Assembly (NCBI RefSeq): GCF_014698845.1
Contig: NZ_JACJTV010000019.1
Coordinates: forward strand, 40,865-104,864
Reading direction: 5' to 3'
Length of the DNA: 64,000 nucleotides
Source: Coleofasciculus sp. FACHB-1120
GTDB taxonomy: Bacteria; Cyanobacteriota; Cyanobacteriia; Cyanobacteriales; FACHB-T130
In this document: in pieces, positions 17,214-26,423 of the stretch
How the letters are laid out: every line of letters starts with the position of its first letter
Position numbering within the stretch: position 1 is the first letter of the stretch
Notes under the pieces: model-generated
The model's database searches: none
What the model saw: the letters and a program-made list of their open reading frames with translations, nothing else
Told to the model about the DNA's origin: nothing
Position numbers and translations under genes: made by a program

Positions 17214-17439
17214 AAATTGGGAATGGGTGAATATTCTCTCCTCCCCTTTCCCTGTCTCCCGCTCAGTTCCATCCAGGCGAATGCAAAGAAGTTTAAACAG
17301 TCCTGGAGAATATTTAACATTTCTTAAACAATTTCCCTAAAAACGATTAAACTTCATTGCAAACTTAGAAGAGACTATGAACGGTGTGATAACTTCGTTA
17401 AGGTTGACATTAAGGTTGACAAACGGCTGAGAGATAACG

Positions 17440-17652
17440 ATGGAGAACACAATAAACGTGCCTTTACAGCAATCCTCAACTCCTTTATTTCGTGAAGATT
17501 TTAGTGAGTACGTAGCGCATCTACAGCTTCACATGGCGTTACAAGCGCGGAACCTTGTTCCCACTCTCACTAAGGCTGTTGATAGCCGCGAACAGCTATT
17601 GCACCAAACTCAGGCGGATATTGAAAAGCTGATTTCTCGTCAAGGCATCTAA
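17440..17652 (+). CDS. Small helical protein of unknown function
   Basis: The product is 70 residues. Its middle, from F-R-E-D-F-S-E-Y through H-M-A-L-Q-A-R-N to D-I-E-K-L-I-S-R-Q, is predicted helical without membrane segments or cysteines. The ATG at 17440 follows GAGAGATAACG, a weak ribosome site. A strong intrinsic terminator about 90 bases downstream supports a discrete transcription unit. I do not recognise the family. Confidence 0.65.
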   Translation: MENTINVPLQQSSTPLFREDFSEYVAHLQLHMALQARNLVPTLTKAVDSREQLLHQTQADIEKLISRQGI

Positions 17653-17743
17653 ATTCGGCTGATTTTGATTGATTGGTTGATAGGCTGATAGCCGCGCAAT
17701 TATTTCTAACAATTTTTTGAAACTCCACTGAACTTAGTTTGAC

Positions 17744-17772
17744 AATCAGAGCTTTATCGCTCTGATTTTTTT
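17744..17772 (+). terminator. Intrinsic terminator
   Basis: AATCAGAGC (17744-17752) and GCTCTGATT (17759-17767) form a perfect 9-bp stem around TTTATC, followed by a T run. It lies downstream of the 70-residue ORF and reads in its direction. Confidence 0.85.
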
Positions 17773-17787
17773 ATGGAGTGAATTGCC

Positions 17788-17820
17788 TGCGTAGGGTCGT
17801 GTTTGTGCCACGCCCCTACA
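17788..17820. repeat. GTAGGG...CCCCTAC inverted element
   Basis: GTAGGGTCGTG and CACGCCCCTAC form an imperfect inverted element around TTTGTGC. A related element, GTAGGGGC...GCCCCTAC, occurs at about 28001-28030. These are common cyanobacterial intergenic elements and no function is assigned. Confidence 0.55.
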
Positions 17821-17840
17821 AAATATAAATTTTTTACCAG

Positions 17841-18980
17841 TTAATTTAATCCTGATACATCAGAGAGACGCGATCGCTTTACTGAGTTGTCAGCACGCAC
17901 ATTATTCCGATTCAGCGCAATTACCGATTCTGTTTGTTGGAGTGCTGATTGCCAAACTTCATATCCCCGACCACTCAAATGCAGCCCATCCGTCGTTAAG
18001 TCCAGACGCAAATTTCCTTCGACATCGCTAAAGCGAGAGTGAATATCTAGATAGCCTGCACCCTGTTGTTGAGCAAGGATAGCAAGTTGTTGGTTGAGGT
18101 TACGAATTCGGCGGTTTGGGATAGTGTTGATCCGGGTGGGAAGAATGGATTGCACGATGATTGAGCTGCTACGATGCTCTTGGCGTAAGCGCCGAACAAT
18201 CTGGCGAAGATTTTCGAGAATTGTTTCATCCGTTGCACCTTGGCGCAAATCGTTGATGCCAGCTAAAACGTAAATAACATCGGGACGAGTTTGGGAAAAA
18301 GCAGACAATCTTTTCAAGATGCCACGAGAATTATCCCCAGAAATTCCCTGATTCAGCCACAAAGTCCCCCCAGGAAGACGTTCTTGGGGAAACCACAATG
18401 AGAGAGAATCTCCCACTAATACGGAGAGGCGGTTGGCACCTTGACCTTGAGAAACTGCTCTCGCTTCCCTTGCCAGTAGGCGTTTCCACTGTTCATAGCT
18501 AGGTTTTTGTAAAGCCAGTGCTTTAGTGCCTGCTTTGTTCGCCCAGTATGACTGAAAGCTATCAGCAGGTAGACGAGTATAAATCTTGCCTGCTTTCAGG
18601 GCGGCTAATCTTTGGTAAAAAAGTTGACTGCCAGATGCCGGTTTTGTCGTTACTGTATCCGGTTTCAGCTTCGCTTGTAGGGAGGGTTTCAGTTCTATCG
18701 CGGCTTGAGCTGCTGTCGGTGCTAAAGCTGTAGTAATCGTTAGTGTGTCAGCCCCCTGGAAAGGATTAGTCTGCGAAATCAACTGCTGGCTAAATTCCGG
18801 AGAGGTGATTTCAATGGTTGGGACGATTTTCTGAGCCACCAGTGGCTCAAAGGTACTCGACTCACTGGAATGCCATAACGCTAACAGGTTGTCAGGCTGT
18901 GGAGGCAGCACGGGCGGGGGCGGGGCGGCTATTTGCCCGCCGCTTAACAAACTTACCGCCAACAGATAAGGATCGCCCAT
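17841..18980 (-). CDS. SGNH/GDSL-family hydrolase
   Basis: This 379-residue protein has a C-terminal SGNH esterase domain (about 180-355). The blocks seen are L-V-G-D-S-L-S (Ser), N-Q-G-I-S-G-D-N (Gly), L-A-G-I-N-D-L (Asn) and T-D-G-L-H-L-S-G-R-G-Y (Asp and His). The first half is proline- and threonine-rich and of low complexity, with no clear signal peptide but a hydrophobic N-terminus. Such enzymes deacylate polysaccharides, lipids or peptidoglycan; the substrate is unknown. An AAGGAG motif lies upstream of the ATG at 18980. Confidence 0.88.
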   Translation of the reverse strand: MGDPYLLAVSLLSGGQIAAPPPPVLPPQPDNLLALWHSSESSTFEPLVAQKIVPTIEITSPEFSQQLISQTNPFQGADTLTITTALAPTAAQAAIELKPSLQAKLKPDTVTTKPASGSQLFYQRLAALKAGKIYTRLPADSFQSYWANKAGTKALALQKPSYEQWKRLLAREARAVSQGQGANRLSVLVGDSLSLWFPQERLPGGTLWLNQGISGDNSRGILKRLSAFSQTRPDVIYVLAGINDLRQGATDETILENLRQIVRRLRQEHRSSSIIVQSILPTRINTIPNRRIRNLNQQLAILAQQQGAGYLDIHSRFSDVEGNLRLDLTTDGLHLSGRGYEVWQSALQQTESVIALNRNNVRADNSVKRSRLSDVSGLN

Positions 18981-19159
18981 TGTGTCTCTACTCCTTCACT
19001 TGTGCCTTCCTTTCCCTTTGACAGGGATTATTGGTTGGAGTCAGGAATTTTTAGGAGAAGCGATCGCTTTCTGTTGGCAAGACGCGGGAGCGATCGCGTT
19101 TAAACTCCTCTAAAGTGACGGCATACACGAGTCATTTGTCAAGCATATTCAAAAATAAG

Positions 19160-19212
19160 TCAAAAAAATAAGTCAGAAGTTGATTTGAGCGCCATACAAA
19201 TCAACTTCTGAC
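19160..19212 (-). terminator. Strong minus-strand terminator, 16-bp perfect stem
   Basis: GTCAGAAGTTGATTTG (19172-19187) and its exact complement (19197-19212) enclose a nine-base loop. Read on the minus strand the stem is followed by TTATTTTTTTGAC, so it ends transcription of the flavoprotein gene at 19260-20447. The stem is unusually long for this genome. Confidence 0.85.
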
Positions 19213-19259
19213 CGTCTACTCGCAAGCAAGCCAGATTGGGAAATGCGATCGCATTCCGG

Positions 19260-20447
19260 TTACGAATACTGCGATATCATTGGCAGTTCCTGATTGAGAA
19301 CCCAATTGCCAATATCCCGAAGCTTGTAGTCCACTGGGTCATGCAGGGTAAATGTCCTAAGGTCGCGCCAGTAGCGGTCAAAGCCGTATTTCGCAGCGGT
19401 GGAACGAGCGCCCATGACTTCAAAGATGCGGGTGGTGATATCCAAGCCAGCTTTAGTGGTAAAAGCTTTAGCCGTATAAACAGCGATCGCAACTTCACCC
19501 CGTTCCTCATGAGTGAGCGTCAGTCCCTTCTCCCATGCTGTCTGTACCTGTTGCGAAGCTTGATTGCAAAGCGCGATCGCTGCTTTTAGTGCAGTCCATA
19601 GCTCACCATAGTGCTGCAAAATGTACGGGTCTTTCGATGCCCGATCGACGCCTGAGGTCATCCAGGGTCGAGTCATCGTCGTCGTGTAATCCCTTGCCGC
19701 TTCCAAGGCTCCTTCGGCAATTCCTAGATAGACATGGGTTTTCGCCAACTGATTCACCACGAACAAGAGGGTGGAAAAGGCACCCTCTGGAGATGGTGAC
19801 GGGCCGAGAATTTCATCCGGGTTCACGAGGACATTGTGGAATGTGAAACTACCGCTAGCGGTGCAGCGTTGTCCCATATTGTCCCAGTCGTTATTGTAGA
19901 CAATGCCTTCTCGATCCTTAGGAAGGATGAAGGCAATGGGATGATCGACCCCATCTTGCACGGCGGCGAACACACGCATATCTGCGGCTGCCACTCCGGT
20001 GCCAAAGGTCTTCATTCCATTTACCCGGAAGCGATCGCCGTCTGGCTCAATTTTGAGGCGAGTGTCCCGCGTGTTAAATGCATTGCCCCAAAACAAGTGA
20101 TTTTGGGCAGTGGCTCGATAGTAGCGTTCGGCTTGAGCGGGGGTGCCGCTCACCTGACCCACCACTGATAAAATGAGCTGATTGCAGTAGAGCTGCCCTG
20201 TGGAACCATCAGCCTTAGCAATTTCCTGAAGAATCTTGAAAGCTTCCACCCAGGTTGCGCCAATGCCGCCATATTCTCGCGGTACAACCAGAGGTAACAG
20301 CCCCGCTTCTCGCAGTCGCCGAACTTCTTCATGAGGGACACCGGCTTGGCGATCGCGTTCGACAGCACTCGCTGCTAATTCTTGGGATAGGGCAGTTGCG
20401 ATCGCTGCATAATCTTTCAATTCAATGCGGTTTAGTAATGAAGTCAT
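19260..20447 (-). CDS. Acyl-CoA dehydrogenase-fold flavin monooxygenase (DszC/SfnB-like)
   Basis: This 395-residue protein has the acyl-CoA dehydrogenase fold. The N-terminal part holds V-P-R-E-Y-G-G-I-G and the middle holds N-G-M-K-T-F-G-T-G and T-A-S-G-S-F-T-F-H-N-V. The C-terminal stretch F-D-R-Y-W-R-D-L-R-T-F-T-L-H-D-P is the signature of the DszC/SfnB branch. Those enzymes are FMNH2-dependent monooxygenases acting on organosulfur compounds; an acyl-CoA substrate is less likely. No flavin reductase or sulfonate transporter is adjacent. It lies about 315 bases downstream of a methyltransferase on the same strand. The substrate is unknown. Confidence 0.85.
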   Translation of the reverse strand: MTSLLNRIELKDYAAIATALSQELAASAVERDRQAGVPHEEVRRLREAGLLPLVVPREYGGIGATWVEAFKILQEIAKADGSTGQLYCNQLILSVVGQVSGTPAQAERYYRATAQNHLFWGNAFNTRDTRLKIEPDGDRFRVNGMKTFGTGVAAADMRVFAAVQDGVDHPIAFILPKDREGIVYNNDWDNMGQRCTASGSFTFHNVLVNPDEILGPSPSPEGAFSTLLFVVNQLAKTHVYLGIAEGALEAARDYTTTMTRPWMTSGVDRASKDPYILQHYGELWTALKAAIALCNQASQQVQTAWEKGLTLTHEERGEVAIAVYTAKAFTTKAGLDITTRIFEVMGARSTAAKYGFDRYWRDLRTFTLHDPVDYKLRDIGNWVLNQELPMISQYS

Positions 20448-20763
20448 GGTTTTTTCTCCTGTTTACTTGTCTTGTGTAGTAGATAATTTCTGAACTGGTT
20501 GCGAGGCTTGATTGAAAACAACCAGTGAAGAGAACTGTTTCGTCGTTAGCAATAGGGAATCACTGCTACTGGGTTTTTGGTAACGCCAAGCAAATGCACA
20601 GAGTTTGCACATAGAGTTTTCTAGCTTTCAATGGTTTTCGGAATTGAAGGTTGGTATTACATAGTTTTTTACCGATTCCCTGGCTTGCCGCTACACTTGC
20701 GATTCCCTCTGTATCCCCCCAATTGAGGCGAGGGATTTAATCCAGACAATTCGTAAAACGGGT

Positions 20764-21837
20764 TTAATTCTTCCGCACAATGTAGTAATTGTTTTGAAAA
20801 TCATGAGCGAGTTGCTTGATTTCTACGCTAGTGAAACCAGCATCTTCTAGCATTTCCAATGCTTTCTCCTGACCCCACATGGCACCAAGCCCCATGCCTC
20901 CGGCGGCAAGCGATACAGTCATGCAGTGCATACAAGAAATGGTGTAAAGTAATGGTCCTGCCGGATGATCGAGATTGCCACCCACATAGCTGGAAGCGCG
21001 AATATCTTGCATCAAATAAACACCATCGAAGCGCAGTGCTTGAGCAATTCCTCGCAAAACTACATCGGGCTTAGCTTGGTCGTGAACTGCATCAAAGGTA
21101 GCGATGAAATCATATTTCTCCACTTCATCTAAAGTAGCAGCATCTTTTACTTGAAAGTGGATATTTGCGAGACCGAGGTGTTGGGCTTCGGTTTGCGCGA
21201 TCGCGATCGCTTCTTCTGAGAAGTCGTAGCCTGTAAACCGACTATTCGGAAATTCTTTCGCCATTTTGGTGATAGCACGACCGCTACCACACCCTACATC
21301 CAGCACATTAATTCCCTCCTCAAGTGCCTCAATCAGTCCGGGAATTAAGGGCAAAATGTGGTCATTGAGCGCCGAAACCACCGTTTGACCGCTGTCTTCC
21401 GCCATCACTTGATGAAAACGCTTGAAAGCAGAATAGGGAACCCCACCACCCTTGTAAAAGCAGTCGATGATTTGCTCCTCAACACTGCCTAACAAAGGGA
21501 TGTATTGGGAAAATGCAGCAATATTGTCAGGACTGGAAGCTCGCGTTAAGAAGGCGGCGTGTTCTAGGGGCAAAAAGTAGGTATTCTTCGTCGGATTGTG
21601 TTCCACAAACCCACCAGTAACCATTGCTCCCAACCACTCGCGCACGTACCGCTCATTCAACCTTGTTTCGTCTGCAATCTGTTGGCTTGTAGAAGGCGGT
21701 AGTTCAGCCATCGTGTCAAATAGCCCAGTTCTGTGACCGATGGAGGTCATGATAGCGATCGCGCCACTATTGAGAATGTTAAGCATCCGTTCGGCAAATG
21801 CTTCTGCTTTGGTTTGGTCTAGGGTAAGTGTTGTCAT
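20764..21837 (-). CDS. SAM-dependent methyltransferase with N-terminal winged helix (Rv2258c-like)
   Basis: This is a 357-residue class I methyltransferase. An N-terminal winged-helix part (about 20-100, T-G-L-F-D-T-M and [14 protein letters not shown]) resembles the dimerisation domain of O-methyltransferases. The SAM-binding motif is [12 protein letters not shown] around residue 180, followed by the acidic G-Y-D-F-S. The C-terminal region includes cysteine- and glycine-rich [15 protein letters not shown]. It resembles Rv2258c-type enzymes, whose substrates are not firmly known. It may form a unit with the downstream flavoprotein gene. Confidence 0.87.
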   Translation of the reverse strand: MTTLTLDQTKAEAFAERMLNILNSGAIAIMTSIGHRTGLFDTMAELPPSTSQQIADETRLNERYVREWLGAMVTGGFVEHNPTKNTYFLPLEHAAFLTRASSPDNIAAFSQYIPLLGSVEEQIIDCFYKGGGVPYSAFKRFHQVMAEDSGQTVVSALNDHILPLIPGLIEALEEGINVLDVGCGSGRAITKMAKEFPNSRFTGYDFSEEAIAIAQTEAQHLGLANIHFQVKDAATLDEVEKYDFIATFDAVHDQAKPDVVLRGIAQALRFDGVYLMQDIRASSYVGGNLDHPAGPLLYTISCMHCMTVSLAAGGMGLGAMWGQEKALEMLEDAGFTSVEIKQLAHDFQNNYYIVRKN

Positions 21838-22031
21838 AGCGTCCTCGTAATGATTTTCAAGATTGAGTTTGAATGTGTTATTCAGACTGCGATCGCAAAA
21901 ACTTAGATTTGTGTTGCACTCTTAAGAATGGGAGTTGGGGGAGCTAATATGCAGCATCCCAAAGATAAATAGAGATAAGAGACAACAGATACCAATTCAC
22001 TATTTTTATGTCACATTTACGATCCCCCCAA

Positions 22032-22050
22032 CCCCCCTTCAAAAGGGGGG
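22032..22050. repeat. C6TT/AAG6 hairpin element
   Basis: CCCCCCTT (22032-22039) pairs with AAGGGGGG (22043-22050) around CAA. The flanking CCCCCCAA makes this the familiar cyanobacterial intergenic G/C-tract hairpin. It has no T run, so it is not a clear terminator. Confidence 0.6.
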
Positions 22051-22280
22051 CAAATAGACGTATTGGTGGCAGAAATAAAGTGAAATGCTATGAGACTATT
22101 TGCAGAGACTCAACCTAAGCTGTGTGTCTCCCTTCCGGATTTATTCGCTATCCTGTGTGAATGTTTTTTGGTATACGAATAAGCTATTAAGGCAAGCGTT
22201 CCGATAGCGTTCTTCCAGCGTTCGATGTCCCCAAACCCTTACCCTACGGTATGTATGCATATAACCCCAGAAAAATAATT

Positions 22281-22354
22281 GCGATCGAGTACAGCCCTTT
22301 GGTCATGAAAACAGCGAAGCGAGGCGTTAGTCTAGCGCCGACCTGTCAGTTCGC
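22281..22354 (+). repeat. Dispersed intergenic repeat, copy B
   Basis: Related to copy A at 504-590: GCGATCG, then GTACAGCCCTTTGG, CATGAAAACAG, GAAGCGAGGCGTTAG, TAGCGC and GTCAGTTCGC in the same order. This copy lacks the internal GCATGAAAAC duplication. Confidence 0.75.
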
Positions 22355-22686
22355 TAACAGCGCCCGGTGGTTGTCTACTTGTGGTTTCTCGTAACGGATT
22401 GCGGCTCGTGGGAACTGCTTGAGACGATTAATAAAAGACTAGAAAAATAGACTTATTCAGTTTCTAGCTGCACAATCCTAGAAAAATTTATTCAGAATTG
22501 GTGAGTCGCCAAAAATATTGCGATAAAGCATCTTCGCTTTAACCCCAGTGCGAGTGATGTGAATCACAAAAATGCAAATTCCTTATCACATTTAATTGAA
22601 CGCTTTGCGAACGCTGCTTTGAATAACTTGGTATTTAGTTCAAGCAATTCACTAATTTACAACGCAAATACCAAGGAGCAACTTCC

Positions 22687-23208
22687 ATGATCTCTAATAT
22701 GAAACGTGCAAAAGTAGCGATCGCATTTTCTGCCACTCTAATATCTACTGCTGCCATTCCCACCGCAGCATTTGCTGGAGATAATAAAGTCTACGCTGGA
22801 AATATGTGTCAGCCTGAGACTTCAGCTTCTAATCAGCAATTTAGTCGTATAGCTGGACAGTTTTTAGTTCAAGGTAGCACATCCATTAACCTGCGTTGTC
22901 CTGTTGTTCGGGACATTACATCAGGGACGGAAAATGGCAGCACAGGACCGCTTGCCTTTGTGCATGTATTCAGTAATAACGCTCAGTCTACAACCCTAAA
23001 GTGCGAGCTGCGGGCTAACCAGCCAAACTCTCTAAGTTCCCAATCTCAGAAATTAACAATCGCACTGAGCGGTGGTGCTGTAGGTACCCCGAAGAAGCAT
23101 ATGTTCAATTTCACCGGACCTGTAGCTCAAACTGCTAACGGATCTTACGAGGTTGTTTGCTCCCTACCACCGGGTACTGGAGTTGCGAGTTACTCAGTTG
23201 CTGAGTAA
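22687..23208 (+). CDS. Exported protein of unknown function
   Basis: This 173-residue protein has a clear signal peptide: a basic start (M-K-R-A-K), a hydrophobic core, and a T-A-A-F-A cleavage site before G-D-N-K. The mature part of about 143 residues has four cysteines (M-C-Q-P, L-R-C-P-V, L-K-C-E-L, V-V-C-S), which could form two disulfides, and many Ser, Thr and Asn residues typical of a beta-sandwich. AGGAG sits eight bases before the ATG. No family was recognised. The gene stands alone between two long non-coding regions. Confidence 0.8.
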   Translation: MISNMKRAKVAIAFSATLISTAAIPTAAFAGDNKVYAGNMCQPETSASNQQFSRIAGQFLVQGSTSINLRCPVVRDITSGTENGSTGPLAFVHVFSNNAQSTTLKCELRANQPNSLSSQSQKLTIALSGGAVGTPKKHMFNFTGPVAQTANGSYEVVCSLPPGTGVASYSVAE

Positions 23209-23834
23209 TTGGGTGCATTTATCGGTCAATTTCCAATGCTTTAATACCATTTTGTTCTCTGTTGGCAACATATAGATTTCTTAGCCCCCCATTATATCGG
23301 GGTTTAGGAAGCTCGTTAATGTAGCGCCTCGCAAACCAAATTGTATCACTAGCAAACTGGTTCAATAAGGCATTGGAATTTTATCAACACCCTAGCCTAG
23401 AGATTACCTCTTATTCCCTCTCGATGGCTAGGGTTTAAACACCGGATGAGTCAAGACTGGATATTTGGGAAAATTGCCTCATATCCAAAGTCTGAACTTA
23501 AGTTTTTGTCTTTAATCTTGCATTGAATTAAATTCAGGCTTGTCGCTAAAATCTATTAAATCAGGTTGAAATATTATTAATTGTTTCAGCTTGTTAAATT
23601 GATTTAGCCATCATTTAAGGGGAATTTCTGATTTCATGAAGGCGAAGATAGAACTCCCAAAAAATGTTTGAATGCAAGTAAATGAGAGATGGTTGTTTCT
23701 CTAAAAAATTGGAAATATTAATCCCTGGCATCTCATAACTTAAACAAGACTGCTATCTGTTTTAAGTTCTGGATTTATTTTAGGGATAAAGCAAGGTTTG
23801 AGCTTAAAAAAGTTGGCGTGTCCGCACTGAATAC
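23209..23834. other. Intergenic region with a possible hairpin
   Basis: About 626 bases contain no supported gene. ACCCTAGCC (23389-23397) and GGCTAGGGT (23426-23434) form a 9-bp stem with a 28-base loop followed by a short T run. It might end transcription of the exported-protein gene, but it lies 180 bases beyond the stop. Confidence 0.4.
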
Positions 23835-24326
23835 ATGAATACTTCTCTAGAATTTTTACCAACTATTACCAGTATGCAGAAATCACTTCGTCTCACAACC
23901 TTCCTGGGAATTGCTTCAATTTTCTCTGTCAATTACCACCCTTTTAGCAATTCATGGATTGCCAATTTTCAAGCGGAGAGTGCCTCCGCTTCCGAGATTG
24001 ATATGCCCTTTTGCTATATGCAGACATCGGATGGAAGAACTTTAGACCTCACCCAACTGTGCGGTCAGAAACCTCAAGTCATCATCGCAGATCAAACATC
24101 TGATGGGGATATTTTGACAGGTCGCATCATCAACGAAACCCAAAAAATAGTTCGCTCGATTGAAGTCAGCTATAACGTTGTTGGCTTAGATGGCAAGGTG
24201 ATTAAAAGGAGTTCTGTCAGTGCGGAACCCTCGATACTTAATCCCGGACAAAGCGGTTCTTTCAAAGTTCACACAATTGTCGGTGATGGCAAATTGCAAG
24301 CAACATCTGTTAATTGGGAAGAGTAA
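23835..24326 (+). CDS. Exported protein with C-Y-M-Q-T-S-D-G-R motif, unknown function
   Basis: The product has up to 163 residues; M-Q-K-S-L-R at residue 14 is an alternative start that gives a cleaner signal sequence (F-L-G-I-A-S-I-F-S-V). The mature part starts near A-S-A-S-E-I-D-M-P-F and contains C-Y-M-Q-T-S-D-G-R-T-L-D-L-T-Q-L-C-G, a pattern I know from several cyanobacterial exported proteins. The C-terminal 90 residues (I-L-T-G-R-I-I-N-E-T, S-I-E-V-S-Y-N-V-V, I-L-N-P-G-Q-S-G-S-F) resemble an FxLYD-like beta-sandwich. The function is unknown. Confidence 0.75.
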   Translation: MNTSLEFLPTITSMQKSLRLTTFLGIASIFSVNYHPFSNSWIANFQAESASASEIDMPFCYMQTSDGRTLDLTQLCGQKPQVIIADQTSDGDILTGRIINETQKIVRSIEVSYNVVGLDGKVIKRSSVSAEPSILNPGQSGSFKVHTIVGDGKLQATSVNWEE

Positions 24327-24392
24327 CGAAAATGGGTAGTCTAGTTTCACTTTCTTACCTAAACTTTCTGTTCTACAGAAACGCCGAATAAA

Positions 24393-26333
24393 TTAACGGA
24401 TTTCGGCGTTAAAACCCAAGTAGCCGCGTGGAGTAATCATCCAATCCGCGTGGGTGCGAGTGCTGCTATTGCCAATCAGTACCGTTGTCAGCATATCGAT
24501 GGGAGTATCGAGTAATTTTTCAAGTGTAATCAGCGTAATTTGTTCGTCTTCTCGATAAGCTGATTTCACGATCGCAACCGGCGTGTGACGATCGCGATAT
24601 TGCAGAAAGATAGTTTGGGCGATCGCGATCTGCTGGGTTCGAGTTTGCGATCGCGGATTATAAAGTGCAGTGACAAAATCTGCCTGCGCGGCGGCACTCA
24701 GGCGCTTTTCAATCACCTCCCAGGGGGTCAGCAAGTCGCTCAAACTAATCGCGCAGAAGTCGTGCATCAAAGGCGCACCCACCCGCGAGGCAGCGGCTTG
24801 TAGGGCGGTAATTCCCGGAAACACCTGCACTCCTGGCGTTTTGCCATCCCAGCCGTTGACTTGGAGTTCTTCCATGACTAACCCAGCCATGCCGTAGATG
24901 CCGCAGTCTCCAGAAGAAACAACCGCTACGGTTAATCCCCAATTCGCTAATTCTATTGCTCGTTCTGCCCGTTGCCGTTCCTGGGTAATCGGTAACGCTT
25001 CTACAATCTGTCCGGGACGCAGCAAAGGAGAAATCAGATCGATATACAGAGAGTAACCAATGATGGCGTCAGCGCCGGATACAGCGGTTTGAGCCGCGGG
25101 AGTCATTTGGTCTAATTTTCCAGGTCCCGTACCAACCAGCAATAAACAGCCCGTGCGACCCGTATATTCTTGTTCGGATTGAGCGATCGCTACCGTTACC
25201 GCCCCTGGTTGACCTTCTAATTTAAAAACTTGTTTTGCCACTTTCAGCGGCACAATGTCTTCCGCCCCGACTGAAGCTGCATGAATCGCTGCGGCTTCAG
25301 CAACACTGGGCGTTCCGACTTCTGCTTCCACAACCGCTGAGGGCGTGGGGACGCTAACAGAACGCAGGATATCAGCCGGAAAAGTTCGCAAAGGCAAATG
25401 GCGATCGCGGCATAATTCCACTAACCCAACTTCCGAAGCTTTAATGTCGATGGTGGCAATCCCGGCGATCGCTTCTTGGGCTAGGTGATTCTTCTCAAAC
25501 ACCTGCCCAATTGCTGTTTCTATCAACGTTTTCGAGGTTCCTCGTTCGCAGCCGATTCCCACCCACAAGACTCTAGGATGCCACTGGACTCTTGGCAGCT
25601 TTGATGCTAAGGAAAATCGTTGCTGGGTGGGGCTAATCCAAATCCTCGCCGGGGATGATTTTGGATCATCGGGTTCCTGGTTAGATTGAACCATCTCTGA
25701 TTGACTGGCGAGATATTCTGGAACCCTAAAATCAAATGGATGATTTTCAGGAAGATGACTTTGCCATAAAGGAGAACCCGCTTCCTGAATGACTTGTACC
25801 CGTTCCCCTCTCGCTACCGCTGCACTCACGCCCGTCCAATCTCCCTCACCTCGATTCCAGCCAAAAGGAACGCCCAGCATATCCACGGCTGGGAGTCCTA
25901 ACCCAGTGGAGGCACCTGTCAAGACTGGCGTTGCCCCAATGGTAAGGGCGATCGCTTGTGCCAACCGATCCGCCCCTCCCTGATGACCGCTACATAGACT
26001 AATAACAAACTGACTATTTTCATCTACCACGACCACTGCTGGATCGCTGGATTTATCTTGCAATAAGGGTGCAATCAAACGCACCACGGCTCCAGATGCC
26101 AAGCAGAAAACAAAGCCCCGATGTGTATTCCACAAGGTCGCTAGGTGGTCTTTGAGGGAACCGCGATAAACTTTGGCTGATGCGATCGCCCTTGTCTCTA
26201 CAACATCGCTTAGAGACTCTGGAACCCAAAGAGTAGCACCCGTAGATTGACAAAGCGGCTGTAGTTTTTGGGCACCCGTGGGAGTAGTCGCGATCGCGGC
26301 TAGTGGCTGAAAATCACCTAACAGTAATACCAT
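24393..26333 (-). CDS. cobJ: CbiG-CobJ fusion: cobalamin biosynthesis, precorrin-3B C17-methyltransferase
   Basis: This is a 646-residue fusion of two corrin-ring enzymes. The N-terminal part (about 1-375) is CbiG-like, with F-V-F-C-L-A-S-G-A-V-V-R, V-V-D-E-N, L-C-S-G-H-Q-G-G-A-D and W-V-G-I-G-C-E-R-G-T-S. CbiG opens the lactone ring in the anaerobic pathway. The C-terminal part (about 390-646) is the tetrapyrrole methylase CobJ/CbiH, with G-T-G-P-G-K-L-D-Q-M-T-P, V-S-S-G-D-C-G-I-Y-G-M and V-F-P-G-I-T-A-L-Q-A-A. It methylates C17 using SAM. The fusion fits channelling of consecutive steps. No other cob gene or cobalamin riboswitch was seen nearby. Confidence 0.92.
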   Translation of the reverse strand: MVLLLGDFQPLAAIATTPTGAQKLQPLCQSTGATLWVPESLSDVVETRAIASAKVYRGSLKDHLATLWNTHRGFVFCLASGAVVRLIAPLLQDKSSDPAVVVVDENSQFVISLCSGHQGGADRLAQAIALTIGATPVLTGASTGLGLPAVDMLGVPFGWNRGEGDWTGVSAAVARGERVQVIQEAGSPLWQSHLPENHPFDFRVPEYLASQSEMVQSNQEPDDPKSSPARIWISPTQQRFSLASKLPRVQWHPRVLWVGIGCERGTSKTLIETAIGQVFEKNHLAQEAIAGIATIDIKASEVGLVELCRDRHLPLRTFPADILRSVSVPTPSAVVEAEVGTPSVAEAAAIHAASVGAEDIVPLKVAKQVFKLEGQPGAVTVAIAQSEQEYTGRTGCLLLVGTGPGKLDQMTPAAQTAVSGADAIIGYSLYIDLISPLLRPGQIVEALPITQERQRAERAIELANWGLTVAVVSSGDCGIYGMAGLVMEELQVNGWDGKTPGVQVFPGITALQAAASRVGAPLMHDFCAISLSDLLTPWEVIEKRLSAAAQADFVTALYNPRSQTRTQQIAIAQTIFLQYRDRHTPVAIVKSAYREDEQITLITLEKLLDTPIDMLTTVLIGNSSTRTHADWMITPRGYLGFNAEIR

Positions 26334-26423
26334 CGATTGTCTTGAGTTGTTTTGTGAGAGCGATTATTTGCGCGATCGCAAAGCGTATGTCCAAAGGCTA
26401 TGGCGCTACTCGCTCTCCGGATT

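Larger units (their letters stand above)
21838..22686. other. 850-base intergenic region with repeats
   Basis: No ORF above background is present. Contents are a CCCCCCTT-CAA-AAGGGGGG hairpin (22032-22050), the second copy of the dispersed repeat (22281-22354) and A/T-rich DNA before the exported-protein gene. The 5' untranslated region of that gene may occupy the last 100 bases. Confidence 0.5.
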
